Of a DNA stretch of 64,000 nucleotides, positions 27,064 to 35,368 are shown piece by piece. Under the pieces are notes generated by a model. That model saw only the letters and a program-made list of their open reading frames with translations, did not search any database and had not been told where the DNA came from. The DNA comes from Bradyrhizobium sp. CB3481 (lineage in GTDB: Bacteria > Pseudomonadota > Alphaproteobacteria > Rhizobiales > Xanthobacteraceae), in the NCBI RefSeq assembly GCF_029714305.1, contig NZ_CP121647.1:1384501-1448500 (forward strand), in the 5' to 3' direction. The translations under genes were made by a program, and so were the position numbers. The first letter of the stretch is position 1. Every line of letters starts with the position of its first letter.

Positions 27064-27999
27064 CTATTTCTTCGCCGAAGCCCGCCGCGAGGCGATCACT
27101 ACCCCGGCCAAAACGAGCGCATAGCCCACGAGATGGAATAAGCGCAACTGCTCGCCGAGCAAAAGGATCGCCATCGCCGAACCGAATACCGGCACCAGAT
27201 GGAAGAACGGCGCGGCACGGTTGGGCCCGATCAGCGCCAGCCCGCGGTTGAAGAACAGATAGGCCAGCGTCGAGGGAAAGATCACGGCATAGCCCAGCGT
27301 CGCCATCGAGATCATGTCGAACTTCAGCGTGGCGCCAGTCGAATATTCCCAGATCGAGAACGGTACCAGCATCATCGCCCCGCAGCAGGTGGTGAACGAG
27401 ATCAGCGACAGCGCATGGGTCACCGGCCGGCGCGGGATCAGCGCCGAATACAAGCCGAACGACACCAGCGAGCTCGCAAACATCAGGTCGCCGCGGTTGA
27501 AGCTGATGCTCGCAAGCGCGCTGAAATCGCCGCGCAGGATGATGGTCAGGACGCCCAGAAGCGAGATGGTGATGCCGGCAAGCTGCGCGCCGGTCAGGCG
27601 TACCCCGAACAGCGCCAGCGACCACAGCGCGACGAACAGCGGCCCGGCCGACTGGATCAGAAGCGCGTTCAGCGCCTCGGTATATTGCAGGGCCCAATAG
27701 GAGATCGCGTTGTTGTAGGCGAAGCCGACGAACGACAGGAACAGCATCATCGGCAGATGCGCGCGCAGCACCGGCCAGTCCTGCTTCAAATGCGGCCAAG
27801 CGAACGGCAGCAGGATCAGGAAGGTGCCGATCCAGCGCACGCAGGATAGCGTCAGCGGCGGCACGTGCCCGGCGACATGGCGCGCCAGCACGATGTTGCC
27901 GGCCCAGAACAGCGAGGTCAGGCTCAGCAAGAGATAAGGCTGGTTGGTCAGCCACCGGACCGGTTGGAAGGCAGGCGGCGCTGGTGCGGGCTTGGTCAT
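27064..27999 (-). CDS. EamA/DMT-family exporter
   Basis: The product has 311 residues from the ATG at 27999, the start that aligns with its paralog at 38581-39513. It has ten predicted helices in two EamA halves. Matching segments: 'NQPYLLLSLTSLFWAGNIVL' with 'NQPYLLLSITALCWAGNAIV', and 'PFFHLVPVFGSAMAILLLGE' with 'PFFHVVPVFGTIMSIAFLGE'. Family members export metabolites such as amino acids. The substrate is unknown. The C terminus is Arg/Lys-rich. Confidence 0.88.
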   Translation of the reverse strand: MTKPAPAPPAFQPVRWLTNQPYLLLSLTSLFWAGNIVLARHVAGHVPPLTLSCVRWIGTFLILLPFAWPHLKQDWPVLRAHLPMMLFLSFVGFAYNNAISYWALQYTEALNALLIQSAGPLFVALWSLALFGVRLTGAQLAGITISLLGVLTIILRGDFSALASISFNRGDLMFASSLVSFGLYSALIPRRPVTHALSLISFTTCCGAMMLVPFSIWEYSTGATLKFDMISMATLGYAVIFPSTLAYLFFNRGLALIGPNRAAPFFHLVPVFGSAMAILLLGEQLRLFHLVGYALVLAGVVIASRRASAKK

Positions 28000-28118
28000 G
28001 TCGCGGAGCGGAATAGGGCCGGATTTTCCGCCACGCGACAAGTCCTGTGGGCGCAATGCTACAATGCTCTGTGCATTGCGCTTTGGCCAGTGAGCAGCGC
28101 TGTAGCGGCACCCCTCAC

Positions 28119-28237
28119 TGTCATACTCCGCGAAAGCGGGGTATCCAGTACGCCGCGGCTTCTCGATCGACCGCGAACGTCTCTGGAATACTGGATCACC
28201 CGCTCCAGGGCGCAATTGCGCACAAGGCGGGTGACGA
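28119..28237. repeat. Intergenic palindromic repeat, family D
   Basis: This diverged copy of 2341-2479 starts TGTCATACTCCGCGAAAGCG, has the 'GTATCCAGTACGCCGCGG' core answered by 'GGAATACTGGATCACCCGC', and ends AAGGCGGGTGACGAC. It lies in the spacer before the DUF1330-like gene. Confidence 0.65.
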
Positions 28238-28300
28238 CAGTCTTCGTGTGGATGGATGATGGACAAGCACTCCCATCTCGCCGATGCGGCAGGAGCAATC

Positions 28301-28702
28301 ATGGGCGTCGATCTCTTGAACGTACGAGGCCTTGCGGGGCTGGACCAGCACGCCCCTGTAGTCATGCTGAACCTGATGCGGTTCCGCGAGCGTTCGCTCG
28401 ATGGCGATGGCTCAGGCTGGGACGCCTACCTGCGCTACAGCGCGCTCACCGTGCCGATGATCAAGGCGCGCGGCGGCACGTTGCTGTGGACTGGCGACGC
28501 CAAGACGGTCGCGCTCGGACGCGAAGCCGGCAATACCTGGGACTATCTGGCGCTGGTGTATTACCCGACCGTCGCCGCCTTCATCGACATGATGACATCA
28601 GCCGATTACGAAAGCCGCTGTGACCCGCACCGCACCAACGGCTGCGCTGAGCACGTGATCATTGTTACCAGGGAAGCCTACAGCAAGTTCAAGATCATGT
28701 AG
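28301..28702 (+). CDS. DUF1330-like small protein
   Basis: The product has 133 residues from the ATG at 28301, which has AGGAG six bases upstream; an ATG at 28256 would add 15 residues. The sequence resembles the DUF1330/ferredoxin-like fold: 'PVVMLNLMRFRERSLDGDGS', 'YSALTVPMIKARGGTLLWTG' and 'YYPTVAAFIDMMTSADYES'. No reaction is established for such proteins. It converges on the TetR gene, leaving 11 bases between their stops. Confidence 0.75.
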   Translation: MGVDLLNVRGLAGLDQHAPVVMLNLMRFRERSLDGDGSGWDAYLRYSALTVPMIKARGGTLLWTGDAKTVALGREAGNTWDYLALVYYPTVAAFIDMMTSADYESRCDPHRTNGCAEHVIIVTREAYSKFKIM

Positions 28703-28713
28703 CTCCGAACAGG

Positions 28714-29322
28714 CTAGCGCGATACCGGCTCGATCGCGGCGCGGCAGGCCGATTGCATGAGCTGACAGACTTCGTTGGCCGGCCGCCCGCGGCACAACAT
28801 CGCGAACATCGGGTAGCTCGTCAGCGCAAAGAGCATGTCGACGGCGCCCTCGCGCGCGCGGCGCGATGCGGTCTTTGCGGCGATACGCCTCACCAGCATC
28901 CTGACCAGCTTTCGGCGCCGCTCGTTGCGTTCGAGCAGCGCCTCTGCAAATTCGGGATCGGTCGCCATCGCTTCGTGGAGGCGGCCAATGGCGGCGTCTC
29001 TGGCCCAGAAGCCGCAGAAGATTTCGACCACGCGCTCCAGCGCCATCAGCGGGTCCGGCATCGCCATGGCATCGGCGATTTCATGAAGCCCGCCCTGGCG
29101 GGCGATGTCGTCGAACACTGCCTCGAGCAGGCCGCGCCGTGATCCGAACTGGTTGTACACGGTCAGTCGCGTCACGCCGGCAGCCTTTGCCACCGTGTCC
29201 AGCGAAAACCGCGCGATGCTCGCGTCCTCGCGCAGCGATTTCGCTGCGGCTTCGATGACGCGATCGCGCTTCTCTGCCGCAGCGGCCGACCGCACGGAAC
29301 TCACATAAGCGCGCTTCTTCAT
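28714..29322 (-). CDS. TetR/AcrR-family repressor
   Basis: The product has 202 residues. The N-terminal helix-turn-helix is 'SLDTVAKAAGVTRLTVYNQF', a typical TetR DNA-recognition unit, followed by a helical ligand domain. The gene diverges from the small membrane protein gene at 29394. A near-perfect palindrome in the spacer (29346-29370) is the likely operator, so it probably represses itself and that gene. The ligand is unknown. Confidence 0.9.
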   Translation of the reverse strand: MKKRAYVSSVRSAAAAEKRDRVIEAAAKSLREDASIARFSLDTVAKAAGVTRLTVYNQFGSRRGLLEAVFDDIARQGGLHEIADAMAMPDPLMALERVVEIFCGFWARDAAIGRLHEAMATDPEFAEALLERNERRRKLVRMLVRRIAAKTASRRAREGAVDMLFALTSYPMFAMLCRGRPANEVCQLMQSACRAAIEPVSR

Positions 29323-29345
29323 TCACCCGCCATTCTTTTGACCAA

Positions 29346-29370
29346 TTGAATATACAATATGTATATTGAA
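29346..29370. promoter_or_regulatory. Predicted TetR operator palindrome
   Basis: TTGAATATAC and GTATATTGAA flank a five-base AATAT spacer; nine of ten arm positions pair (inner seven perfectly). It is strikingly AT-rich for this genome and lies 24 bases from either start codon, in the divergent TetR spacer. Confidence 0.75.
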
Positions 29371-29393
29371 TTTCAGCATCCGGAGCGACGCCC

Positions 29394-29798
29394 ATGCAGA
29401 TCCCCCTCATCATAACCCTGTCCCTTCACGTGTTGTCATCGGTGTTCTGGGCAGGATCGAGCTTTACGCTGGCGCGCACCGGCGGCGCCTGCGGCGAGCA
29501 GTTGTTTGGACCGCAAATGGGCGCTGCGACCGTCACGATCCTGACCGGCGCCTATCTCGGACATTCCGTTCATGCCGGCACCTTCGGTACTGCCGAGCAG
29601 ATCCTGGCCGTGGGGGCGCTCGCCGCGCTGGTTGCCGCTGCCGTTCAGGGCGCGATCGGCGGCCGCGCGATCCGAAGCTTGCGCAATGGGAAAGCCGCGG
29701 AGGCCGATGCGCGCTCGCGCATTGCCACTGCCCAGCGCATCGCGGCCGTCTTGCTAGCGGTGACGGCCGCGTGCATGGGAGCGGCGCGTTATGCGTAA
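29394..29798 (+). CDS. Small integral membrane protein, probable TetR target
   Basis: The product has 134 residues with about four hydrophobic segments ('ITLSLHVLSSVFWAGSSFTL', 'AATVTILTGAYLGHSV', 'ILAVGALAALVAAAVQGAIG' and 'IAAVLLAVTAACMGAARY'). A histidine in the first segment and the 'FWAGS' context recall small heme-membrane or CopD-like proteins, but this is only resemblance. It shares a divergent promoter and operator with the TetR gene and almost touches the convergent TctC gene (two bases apart). Confidence 0.75.
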   Translation: MQIPLIITLSLHVLSSVFWAGSSFTLARTGGACGEQLFGPQMGAATVTILTGAYLGHSVHAGTFGTAEQILAVGALAALVAAAVQGAIGGRAIRSLRNGKAAEADARSRIATAQRIAAVLLAVTAACMGAARYA

Positions 29799-29800
29799 GG

Positions 29801-30817
29801 TCAGATCCGCGGGATGCCGGCGTCGTTGATGACCTTCGACCATTTGGCGGTTTCGGACGTAATCAGCGCCCGCATTTCCTCCGGCGTACTGCCGCGGACC
29901 TCGCCGCCGGTTGCCGTCTCCAGCGCGGTCTTGACCGCGGGATCGGCCAGCATCGACTGGATTTCCGCCTGCAGTCGCTTGGCGATCTCCGGCGGCGTGC
30001 CCTTCGGTGCCACCAGCCCGGCCCAGGTGCGGACGTCGAAACCGGCGATGCCGGCTTCCTGAACCGTAGGCACGTTCGGCAGCAGCTTTGTGCGGGCGGG
30101 CGAGGTGACGGCAAGGCCGCGAATGGTGCCGCCTTCGATCTGGCTGGCGAGCAGCACGGTGGTTCCAACGATCACCGGAACGTCGCCGGCGAGCAGGGAA
30201 GTCACCGTCAGCGAGTCGCCGCGATAGGGGACGTGCACCATCCTGGTGCCGGCTGTGATGTTCAAGAGTTCGCCGGCGAGGTGATGCGTGCTGCCGAAAC
30301 CGACTGAGCCGTAGCTCAGCGCGTCGGGCTTGGCTTTCGCCATCGCAATCAGCTCCGCCAGCGTCTTTGCCTGATGGTCGGCGCGCACCGCGACCACCAG
30401 TGCGTAGTACACCATCGTCGAGAGCATATCGAAGCTGTCGGTAGGGTTATAGGCGAGCTGCTTGTAGAGCGCGCCCGAGATTGCGTGGGCCCCCGTGATA
30501 AGCCCAATCGTGTAACCATCAGGTGCGGATTTGGCGACGGCATCCGCGGCGAGGTTGCCGCCAGCGCCGGGCTTGGCTTCCACGATCACCGGCTGCCCCA
30601 ACCGCTTGGACAGCCCTTCCGAGACGATGCGCGCCATGGTGTCGGCGGCGCCGCCGGCCGCAAAGCCATGCAGCAGCCGGATCGGCCGGTTGGGATAGGT
30701 TTGCGCGGCGGCAACGGAGGGCATCAGGCATATCAGGCCGAGCGCCGCAATAGCGATGCAGCGCATGGCGAGCCATCGTCCGCGCAGGACGTTCAACGAT
30801 CGAACCATCTGTTTCAT
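29801..30817 (-). CDS. Tripartite tricarboxylate transporter binding protein (Bug/TctC)
   Basis: The product has up to 338 residues; starts at 30817, 30808 and 30766 are in frame, and the last would open right at the signal peptide 'IAIAALGLICLMPSVAAAQ'. Bug-family features are 'YPNRPIRLLHGFAAGGAADT', 'VIVEAKPGAGGNLAADAVAK' and 'MVHVPYRGDSLTVTSLLAGD'. It is the third gene after the oxidoreductase and VOC genes, 58 bases behind the latter. It may capture the aromatic or carboxylate substrate of that pathway. No TctAB is nearby. Confidence 0.9.
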   Translation of the reverse strand: MKQMVRSLNVLRGRWLAMRCIAIAALGLICLMPSVAAAQTYPNRPIRLLHGFAAGGAADTMARIVSEGLSKRLGQPVIVEAKPGAGGNLAADAVAKSAPDGYTIGLITGAHAISGALYKQLAYNPTDSFDMLSTMVYYALVVAVRADHQAKTLAELIAMAKAKPDALSYGSVGFGSTHHLAGELLNITAGTRMVHVPYRGDSLTVTSLLAGDVPVIVGTTVLLASQIEGGTIRGLAVTSPARTKLLPNVPTVQEAGIAGFDVRTWAGLVAPKGTPPEIAKRLQAEIQSMLADPAVKTALETATGGEVRGSTPEEMRALITSETAKWSKVINDAGIPRI

Positions 30818-30875
30818 CCCTAAATGTTTTGCTTTTCTTGAACGTCAGCTCCGGCTTCTGTTGGCGCGAGCGCGA

Positions 30876-31784
30876 TTACTTCACGCCGCGCATCGCCGGA
30901 GAAAATTCGCTTGCTTCCTTGGCCGGGCCGACGCCCCAGACGTCGCGCGGCAGGCCGACCCAGGTCTTCGGCCGCTGCGGCCGGTCGCGGTGCCAGGGAC
31001 GCGGCTCGAAATAGCCGAGCTCCTCGTCGAGCATCACGTCCATGCTGTAATAGAGCTCGATCAGATGGCGATCGGGATCGTAGTGATAGACTGCCACGTT
31101 ATGGCCGGGCCCGTGGCGAACCGGGCCCCAGAGAATCTGAACGCGGTTGCGCCCGAGCAGGTCGCAGGCCTGATGCATGTGCGAGGCGTCGCGCAGCTCG
31201 AAGGCGATATGGTGCAGGCGGCCGTCGGTGCCGCGGGCGAAATTCATCGCGTGGTGCTCGGGTCCGCAGCGCATGAAGACGAAATTTTGCTCGATGCGGT
31301 CGGAGACGCGGAAGCCGAGCACGTCGCCGAAGAACTTTGCGGTTCGCTCCGGATCGGGCGAATGCAACGCGACGTGGCCGAGTTTTGCCACCGCAAGACC
31401 GCGGATCGGCTCGACCGCCTTGCAGAACCCCCAACGGGAGAACAGTTCGATCCGGTGCCCGTCCGTATCGTCGAACAGCAGCGATTTCGCGATGCCGGGC
31501 GCGGTATCGCTCCTGATCTCAGAGGCGATGCCGTGGCTTGCCAGCGATTTCTGCAGCTCGGCCGGCTCGAGGCCCGGCGCCACCTCATAGGCGATCGAGG
31601 TCAGTTGCGAGGCGGCGCCGCGTTCGAGCACCAGCGTCAGCTCGTCGGATTCGGTGCCGAGCAGGATGCGGCCGTCGCCGCGGGCGATAACGCCGAGCCC
31701 GATGATGGACTGGTAATAGTCGAGCTGCGCCTTGATGTCAGCCGTGGTGAAGGTGGCGTGTCGCAGCCGTTTGACCTTGATCAT
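30876..31784 (-). CDS. VOC-family extradiol dioxygenase-like enzyme
   Basis: The product has 302 residues from the ATG at 31784. It has two tandem VOC modules: 'LRHATFTTADIKAQLDYYQS' begins the first and 'KLGHVALHSPDPERTAKFFG' the second. The second carries the expected metal ligands: His in 'GHVALHS', His in 'LHHIAFEL' and Glu in 'HLIELYYSMD'. This is the layout of type I extradiol ring-cleaving dioxygenases such as catechol 2,3-dioxygenase. The natural substrate is unknown. It is in an operon-like run with an oxidoreductase upstream and a binding protein downstream. Confidence 0.87.
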   Translation of the reverse strand: MIKVKRLRHATFTTADIKAQLDYYQSIIGLGVIARGDGRILLGTESDELTLVLERGAASQLTSIAYEVAPGLEPAELQKSLASHGIASEIRSDTAPGIAKSLLFDDTDGHRIELFSRWGFCKAVEPIRGLAVAKLGHVALHSPDPERTAKFFGDVLGFRVSDRIEQNFVFMRCGPEHHAMNFARGTDGRLHHIAFELRDASHMHQACDLLGRNRVQILWGPVRHGPGHNVAVYHYDPDRHLIELYYSMDVMLDEELGYFEPRPWHRDRPQRPKTWVGLPRDVWGVGPAKEASEFSPAMRGVK

Positions 31785-31837
31785 CTCATGACCTCGTGAA
31801 CTGGTGTATCGGCCGGGGCGAAGGCATCGCGCGCCGC

Positions 31838-32833
31838 TCAACCCGGGATCATCACGATCTTGCCGAACGCGGTGCCGGAATCGAGCAGTTCATGCGCGGC
31901 GCGCACTTCCGAAAGCTTGAAGCGCCTAAAGATCGAGGGGCGGATCGTACCGTCGGCAAGATGGCCGATCACCGTTCGCATGATCTCGCGCCGGCCTTCG
32001 CGGTCGTGGTCGTAGATGTGAAAGGAAAAGCAGCGGATCGCGGGGCAGATATCGAGATATTTCCGCATCTCGCCCATCGCGTTCTCCGTCGGCAGGCCGG
32101 CAAATGCGTTGTAGGAGACGAGCGTGCCCCATTTGTCGAGCGCGCCGAGGTACGAATAGAACTCCGGGCCGCAGACGTGGTCGAGCACGAGGCTGACGCC
32201 GCGTCCGCCGGTCAGCGCCCTTGTGCGGCCGACGACGTCCTCATCGCGATAGAAGATGATCTCGTCGGCGCCCATCTGTTTTGCGAAGGCGGCCTTCTCG
32301 CGCGTCGAGACCGTCCCGATCGCCGTCATGCCGGCGAGCTTTGCGAACTGCACCAGCGAGGTTCCGACGCCGCCGGCGGCGCCGACGATGAGGGCGGAGT
32401 GAGGCGGCGTGCTGGCGCCGCATCGGTGCAGCAGCGCCCAGGCGACCTGGTAGTTCGGCAGGCAAACGGCGTCCTCGAACGCAACGTTGTCGGGCAGCAG
32501 GTGCACCGCATCGGCGGGCGCCGCGACATATTCGGCGTAGCAGCCGCCGCGCTGGGCGAGGTCGCGCGCGCTCAACAGCACCCGCTGGCCCACGGCAAGC
32601 CCGCTCACGTTAGTGCCGACAGCTTCGAGGATACCGGCGACGTCGTTGCCGGGATTGGCCGGCAGCGGCGGCATCCATTTGTAGGCGCCGCTGCGGATCA
32701 GCCTGTCCGGCTGGCCGACGCCAAAGGCCTGCGCCCGGATCAGAACGTCCCGCTCGCCGAGATCAGGCATCGGCACTTCGGCATAGTCGAGCGCCTCCGG
32801 CCCCCCAGGGCGATGCACCAGTACAGCCTTCAT
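31838..32833 (-). CDS. Quinone oxidoreductase-like NADPH-dependent MDR dehydrogenase
   Basis: The product has 331 residues. It has a GroES-like N-terminal half and a Rossmann half with 'ALIVGAAGGVGTSLVQFAKL', the AxxGxxG form typical of quinone reductases. No structural- or catalytic-zinc cysteine cluster is seen, so it is probably zinc-free. It is first in a minus-strand unit with the VOC and TctC genes. The palindrome TATTTTCGAAAATA lies 24 bases upstream of its start, so the divergent GntR regulator likely controls it. Confidence 0.87.
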   Translation of the reverse strand: MKAVLVHRPGGPEALDYAEVPMPDLGERDVLIRAQAFGVGQPDRLIRSGAYKWMPPLPANPGNDVAGILEAVGTNVSGLAVGQRVLLSARDLAQRGGCYAEYVAAPADAVHLLPDNVAFEDAVCLPNYQVAWALLHRCGASTPPHSALIVGAAGGVGTSLVQFAKLAGMTAIGTVSTREKAAFAKQMGADEIIFYRDEDVVGRTRALTGGRGVSLVLDHVCGPEFYSYLGALDKWGTLVSYNAFAGLPTENAMGEMRKYLDICPAIRCFSFHIYDHDREGRREIMRTVIGHLADGTIRPSIFRRFKLSEVRAAHELLDSGTAFGKIVMIPG

Positions 32834-32856
32834 GCGGCCGGCCTCCCCAAAATCAG

Positions 32857-32870
32857 TATTTTCGAAAATA
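32857..32870. promoter_or_regulatory. Predicted GntR operator, copy 1
   Basis: TATTTTCGAAAATA is a perfect 14-bp palindrome in the divergent spacer between the oxidoreductase and the GntR regulator. The identical sequence occurs at 33734-33747. It is very unlikely by chance in GC-rich DNA twice within 900 bases. Confidence 0.75.
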
Positions 32871-32944
32871 TCTCCTATTGCGAAAATTATTGCAACGGGA
32901 TTCTTTTGAGGTAGGATCGCGGCTCCGGATTGCGAGAAGAATCA

Positions 32945-33646
32945 ATGACAACGACAGCCCTCAAGGCGCGCAAGGAATTCGGCAAGACGCTCGCTTCCGA
33001 CATCGCCCACCGGCTGCGCAACGAGATCGTCACCTGCCAGCTCAAGCCGAATGAATCGCTCAAATTCGATGCGCTGCGGCTGTCGTTCGGGGCAAGCTTC
33101 ACGACGCTGCGCGAAGCCCTGACATTGCTTGTCGCGGAGGGGCTGGTCGTCGCTGAGGAGCAGCGCGGCTACAAGGTTGCGCCGGTGACGCTGGAAGATC
33201 TGCACGACCTGACCCATGCCCGCATCCTGATCGAGGTCGATCTGATGCGCCGCTCGATCGAGAAGGGCGACGACGACTGGGAAATAAGGGTCATTTCGTC
33301 ACTTCACCGGCTCGCCAAGATCGAGGAGCGGGCCCCGGAAGATTATGCGACCAATGTCGAATGGAAGATGGCGCACCGTCAGTTCCATGAAGCCTTGGTC
33401 TCGGCGTCGGGCTCGCCTACACTGCTTGCCGTGCGCAACTCGCTGTTCGATCGTGCAGAGCGCTATCGCAATCTCTCGGCCATGTACCGGCCGCGGCCCC
33501 GCGACAAGGCCGGTGAACACCGCGCGCTGATGCAGGCCGCGATCGGCCGCAATGCGGATCAGGCCTGCGATCTGATCGCGAGCCATATAAAGACCACGTC
33601 CGACAACGTCGCCAAATACGCCGCCGGCGTCATCAGCGCCATCTGA
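32945..33646 (+). CDS. GntR-family (FCD) transcriptional regulator
   Basis: The product has 233 residues from the ATG at 32945. The N-terminal winged helix has 'GASFTTLREALTLLVAEGLV' and 'QRGYKVAPVTLEDLHDL'. A helical FCD ligand domain follows ('HARILIEVDLMRRSIEKG'), with 'HRQFHEALVSASG' and a late 'EHRALMQAAIGRNADQACDL'. Such regulators usually respond to an acid substrate of the genes they control. Twin palindromes on either side of the gene are the probable sites. Confidence 0.9.
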   Translation: MTTTALKARKEFGKTLASDIAHRLRNEIVTCQLKPNESLKFDALRLSFGASFTTLREALTLLVAEGLVVAEEQRGYKVAPVTLEDLHDLTHARILIEVDLMRRSIEKGDDDWEIRVISSLHRLAKIEERAPEDYATNVEWKMAHRQFHEALVSASGSPTLLAVRNSLFDRAERYRNLSAMYRPRPRDKAGEHRALMQAAIGRNADQACDLIASHIKTTSDNVAKYAAGVISAI

Positions 33647-33733
33647 TTGCCGGCGACCTGGCGGACGCCGCTCCTCTCTCACAAAAGCTCGGCATTGCCC
33701 TCCGCGGCGACGGATTTCTGTTGCACTCGACAA

Positions 33734-33747
33734 TATTTTCGAAAATA
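33734..33747. promoter_or_regulatory. Predicted GntR operator, copy 2
   Basis: This copy of TATTTTCGAAAATA, identical to 32857-32870, lies 59 bases upstream of the fumarylacetoacetate-hydrolase-family gene. It links that gene and the next to the same regulator. Confidence 0.75.
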
Positions 33748-33806
33748 GTTGCCTCTGACGAAATTTACTCCATCAGCCCGTCCAACCGAGAAGGATACCC
33801 CGTCGC

Positions 33807-34673
33807 ATGCGGCTGCTTTCATTTCTGAACAAGGGCAAGGAGACCTGGGGCGTGGTGCTCGGCGATGGCGTCGTCGACCTCGGCAGCAAGCTCAGCCACG
33901 CCACCCTGCAGGACTTCATCGCCAGCCCGGATTTTGAGAAGCGTGACGGCATCGTCGCCGGCCACGCACCGGACCTGAAGCTCGCCGATGTCAAATATCT
34001 GCCGGTGATCCCGCGCCCCGAAAAGATCGTCTGCGCCGTGCGCAACTATCTCGACCACCACAATGAGGCGGTGGCCTTCGGCATGCAGCGCGAGATCACG
34101 GCGTTTCCGCCGATCTTCCTGCGCGTCTGGCGCTCCCAGGTCGGCCACGACGCGCCGGTGGTCCGGCCCAAAGTTTCGACGCATCTGGATTGGGAGGGCG
34201 AGCTTGCCGTGATCATCGGCAAGGGCGGCCGCCATATCTCTGAGGCCGACGCCATGAACCATGTCGCCGGCTATTCGATCTACAACGACGTCAGCGTGCG
34301 CGACTATCAGCGGCACGCGCAGCAGATCGCCGCCGGCAAGAATTTCGTCGGCACCGGCCCGTTCGGACCGTGGATGGTGACGACGGACGAATTGCCCGAT
34401 CCGACCAAGTTGAAGCTCGAGACCCGCGTTAACGGCAACGTCGTTCAGAAGTCGGATACCTCGTTCCTGATCTTCTCGATCCCGCGGCTGATCAACTACG
34501 CCTCCGAGATTTTCGATCTGGTACCCGGCGACGTCATCGCAACCGGCACGCCGGCCGGCGTCGGCTTCACCCGCAAGCCGCCGATGTTCCTCGTTCCCGG
34601 CGACGTCGTCGAGGTCGAGGTGGAGAAGATCGGCGTGCTGCGCAACCCCGTGATCGACGAGGCCGCGCAGTGA
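33807..34673 (+). CDS. Fumarylacetoacetate hydrolase family protein
   Basis: The product has 288 residues. The FAH fold begins around 'KIVCAVRNYLDHHNEAVAFG'. Metal-binding acidic residues are expected in 'HLDWEGELAVIIGKG' and 'IYNDVSVRDYQ', and 'ATGTPAGVGFTRKPPMFLVP' is a family signature. Members hydrolyse or decarboxylate ring-fission products of aromatic compounds. Adjacency to a ring-cleaving dioxygenase-like gene under the same predicted operator supports such a role. The next gene overlaps it by four bases. Confidence 0.88.
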   Translation: MRLLSFLNKGKETWGVVLGDGVVDLGSKLSHATLQDFIASPDFEKRDGIVAGHAPDLKLADVKYLPVIPRPEKIVCAVRNYLDHHNEAVAFGMQREITAFPPIFLRVWRSQVGHDAPVVRPKVSTHLDWEGELAVIIGKGGRHISEADAMNHVAGYSIYNDVSVRDYQRHAQQIAAGKNFVGTGPFGPWMVTTDELPDPTKLKLETRVNGNVVQKSDTSFLIFSIPRLINYASEIFDLVPGDVIATGTPAGVGFTRKPPMFLVPGDVVEVEVEKIGVLRNPVIDEAAQ

Positions 34674-35251
34674 CGGCGTACGACATCAGGAAGACGCAAG
34701 TCTCGATCGAAGAGGTCTGGCACGAGCGCGGGCCGCGCCGGGCGCAGCCGCTGTTGGTCGGCACCGCGCTCGCCGTCATCAACAACCCTTATGCGGGCCG
34801 CTTCGAGCCTGATCTGATGGCTTTTCAGGCAGCTTTACGCGATCTCGGCCGGCAGCTGGCGCGCACGCTCTGCGAACGTCTCGGCGGCAAGGACGGCATC
34901 GAAGCCTATGGCAAGGGCGCGATCGTCGGCGGCGACGGCGAGCTCGAGCATGGCGCGGTCTGGCACGAAGCCGGCGGGGCGGCGATCCGCGAGGTGATCT
35001 CGCAGGCCAAGGCGATCGTGCCGGCGGCGAAAACCGTCGGTGCGATCGGCACGCGGCTGATGGTGCCGCTCGGCCACATCGAGGCGGCGTATGTGCGCAG
35101 CCATTTCGGCACCGCCGAGATGACGATCTGGGACGCGCCGCGCCGCGACGAGATCGTGTTCGGCCTCGTGATGGCGACCGGCGGCCGCACCCATGCGCGC
35201 ATCGGCGGGCTGTCGGTGGACCAGATCTCGGTCCACGACGGACAGCGATAG
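34670..35251 (+). CDS. Amino acid synthesis family protein (DUF1185)
   Basis: The product has 193 residues from a GTG that overlaps the FAH gene's stop. Typical segments are 'ALAVINNPYAGRFEPDLM', 'YGKGAIVGGDGELEHGAVWH' and 'VRSHFGTAEMTIWDAPRRDE'. The family name comes from an early annotation and no reaction is firmly known. Translational coupling with the FAH gene places it in the same catabolic unit. It may be a lactonase- or isomerase-like step, but this is guesswork. Confidence 0.82.
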   Translation: MTAYDIRKTQVSIEEVWHERGPRRAQPLLVGTALAVINNPYAGRFEPDLMAFQAALRDLGRQLARTLCERLGGKDGIEAYGKGAIVGGDGELEHGAVWHEAGGAAIREVISQAKAIVPAAKTVGAIGTRLMVPLGHIEAAYVRSHFGTAEMTIWDAPRRDEIVFGLVMATGGRTHARIGGLSVDQISVHDGQR

Positions 35252-35262
35252 CGTTCAGTCAT

Positions 35263-35350
35263 GTAGGGTGGGCAAAGCGAAGTGTGCCCACCATCACGAG
35301 TGCGATGTTGAATGGCGGGCACGGCGCAACAGCGCCTTTGCCCACCCTAC
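35263..35350. repeat. Short inverted-repeat element, GTAGGGTGGGCAAAG type (family B)
   Basis: An 88-bp element has perfect 15-bp terminal inverted repeats (GTAGGGTGGGCAAAG and CTTTGCCCACCCTAC) and an internal 'GTGTGCCCACC...GGCGGGCAC' pair. It looks MITE-like and has no coding capacity. Such GTGGGCAAAGCG elements are frequent in Bradyrhizobium genomes. It lies between convergent genes. Confidence 0.8.
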
Positions 35351-35368
35351 GATCCCCGCGCAACTACG

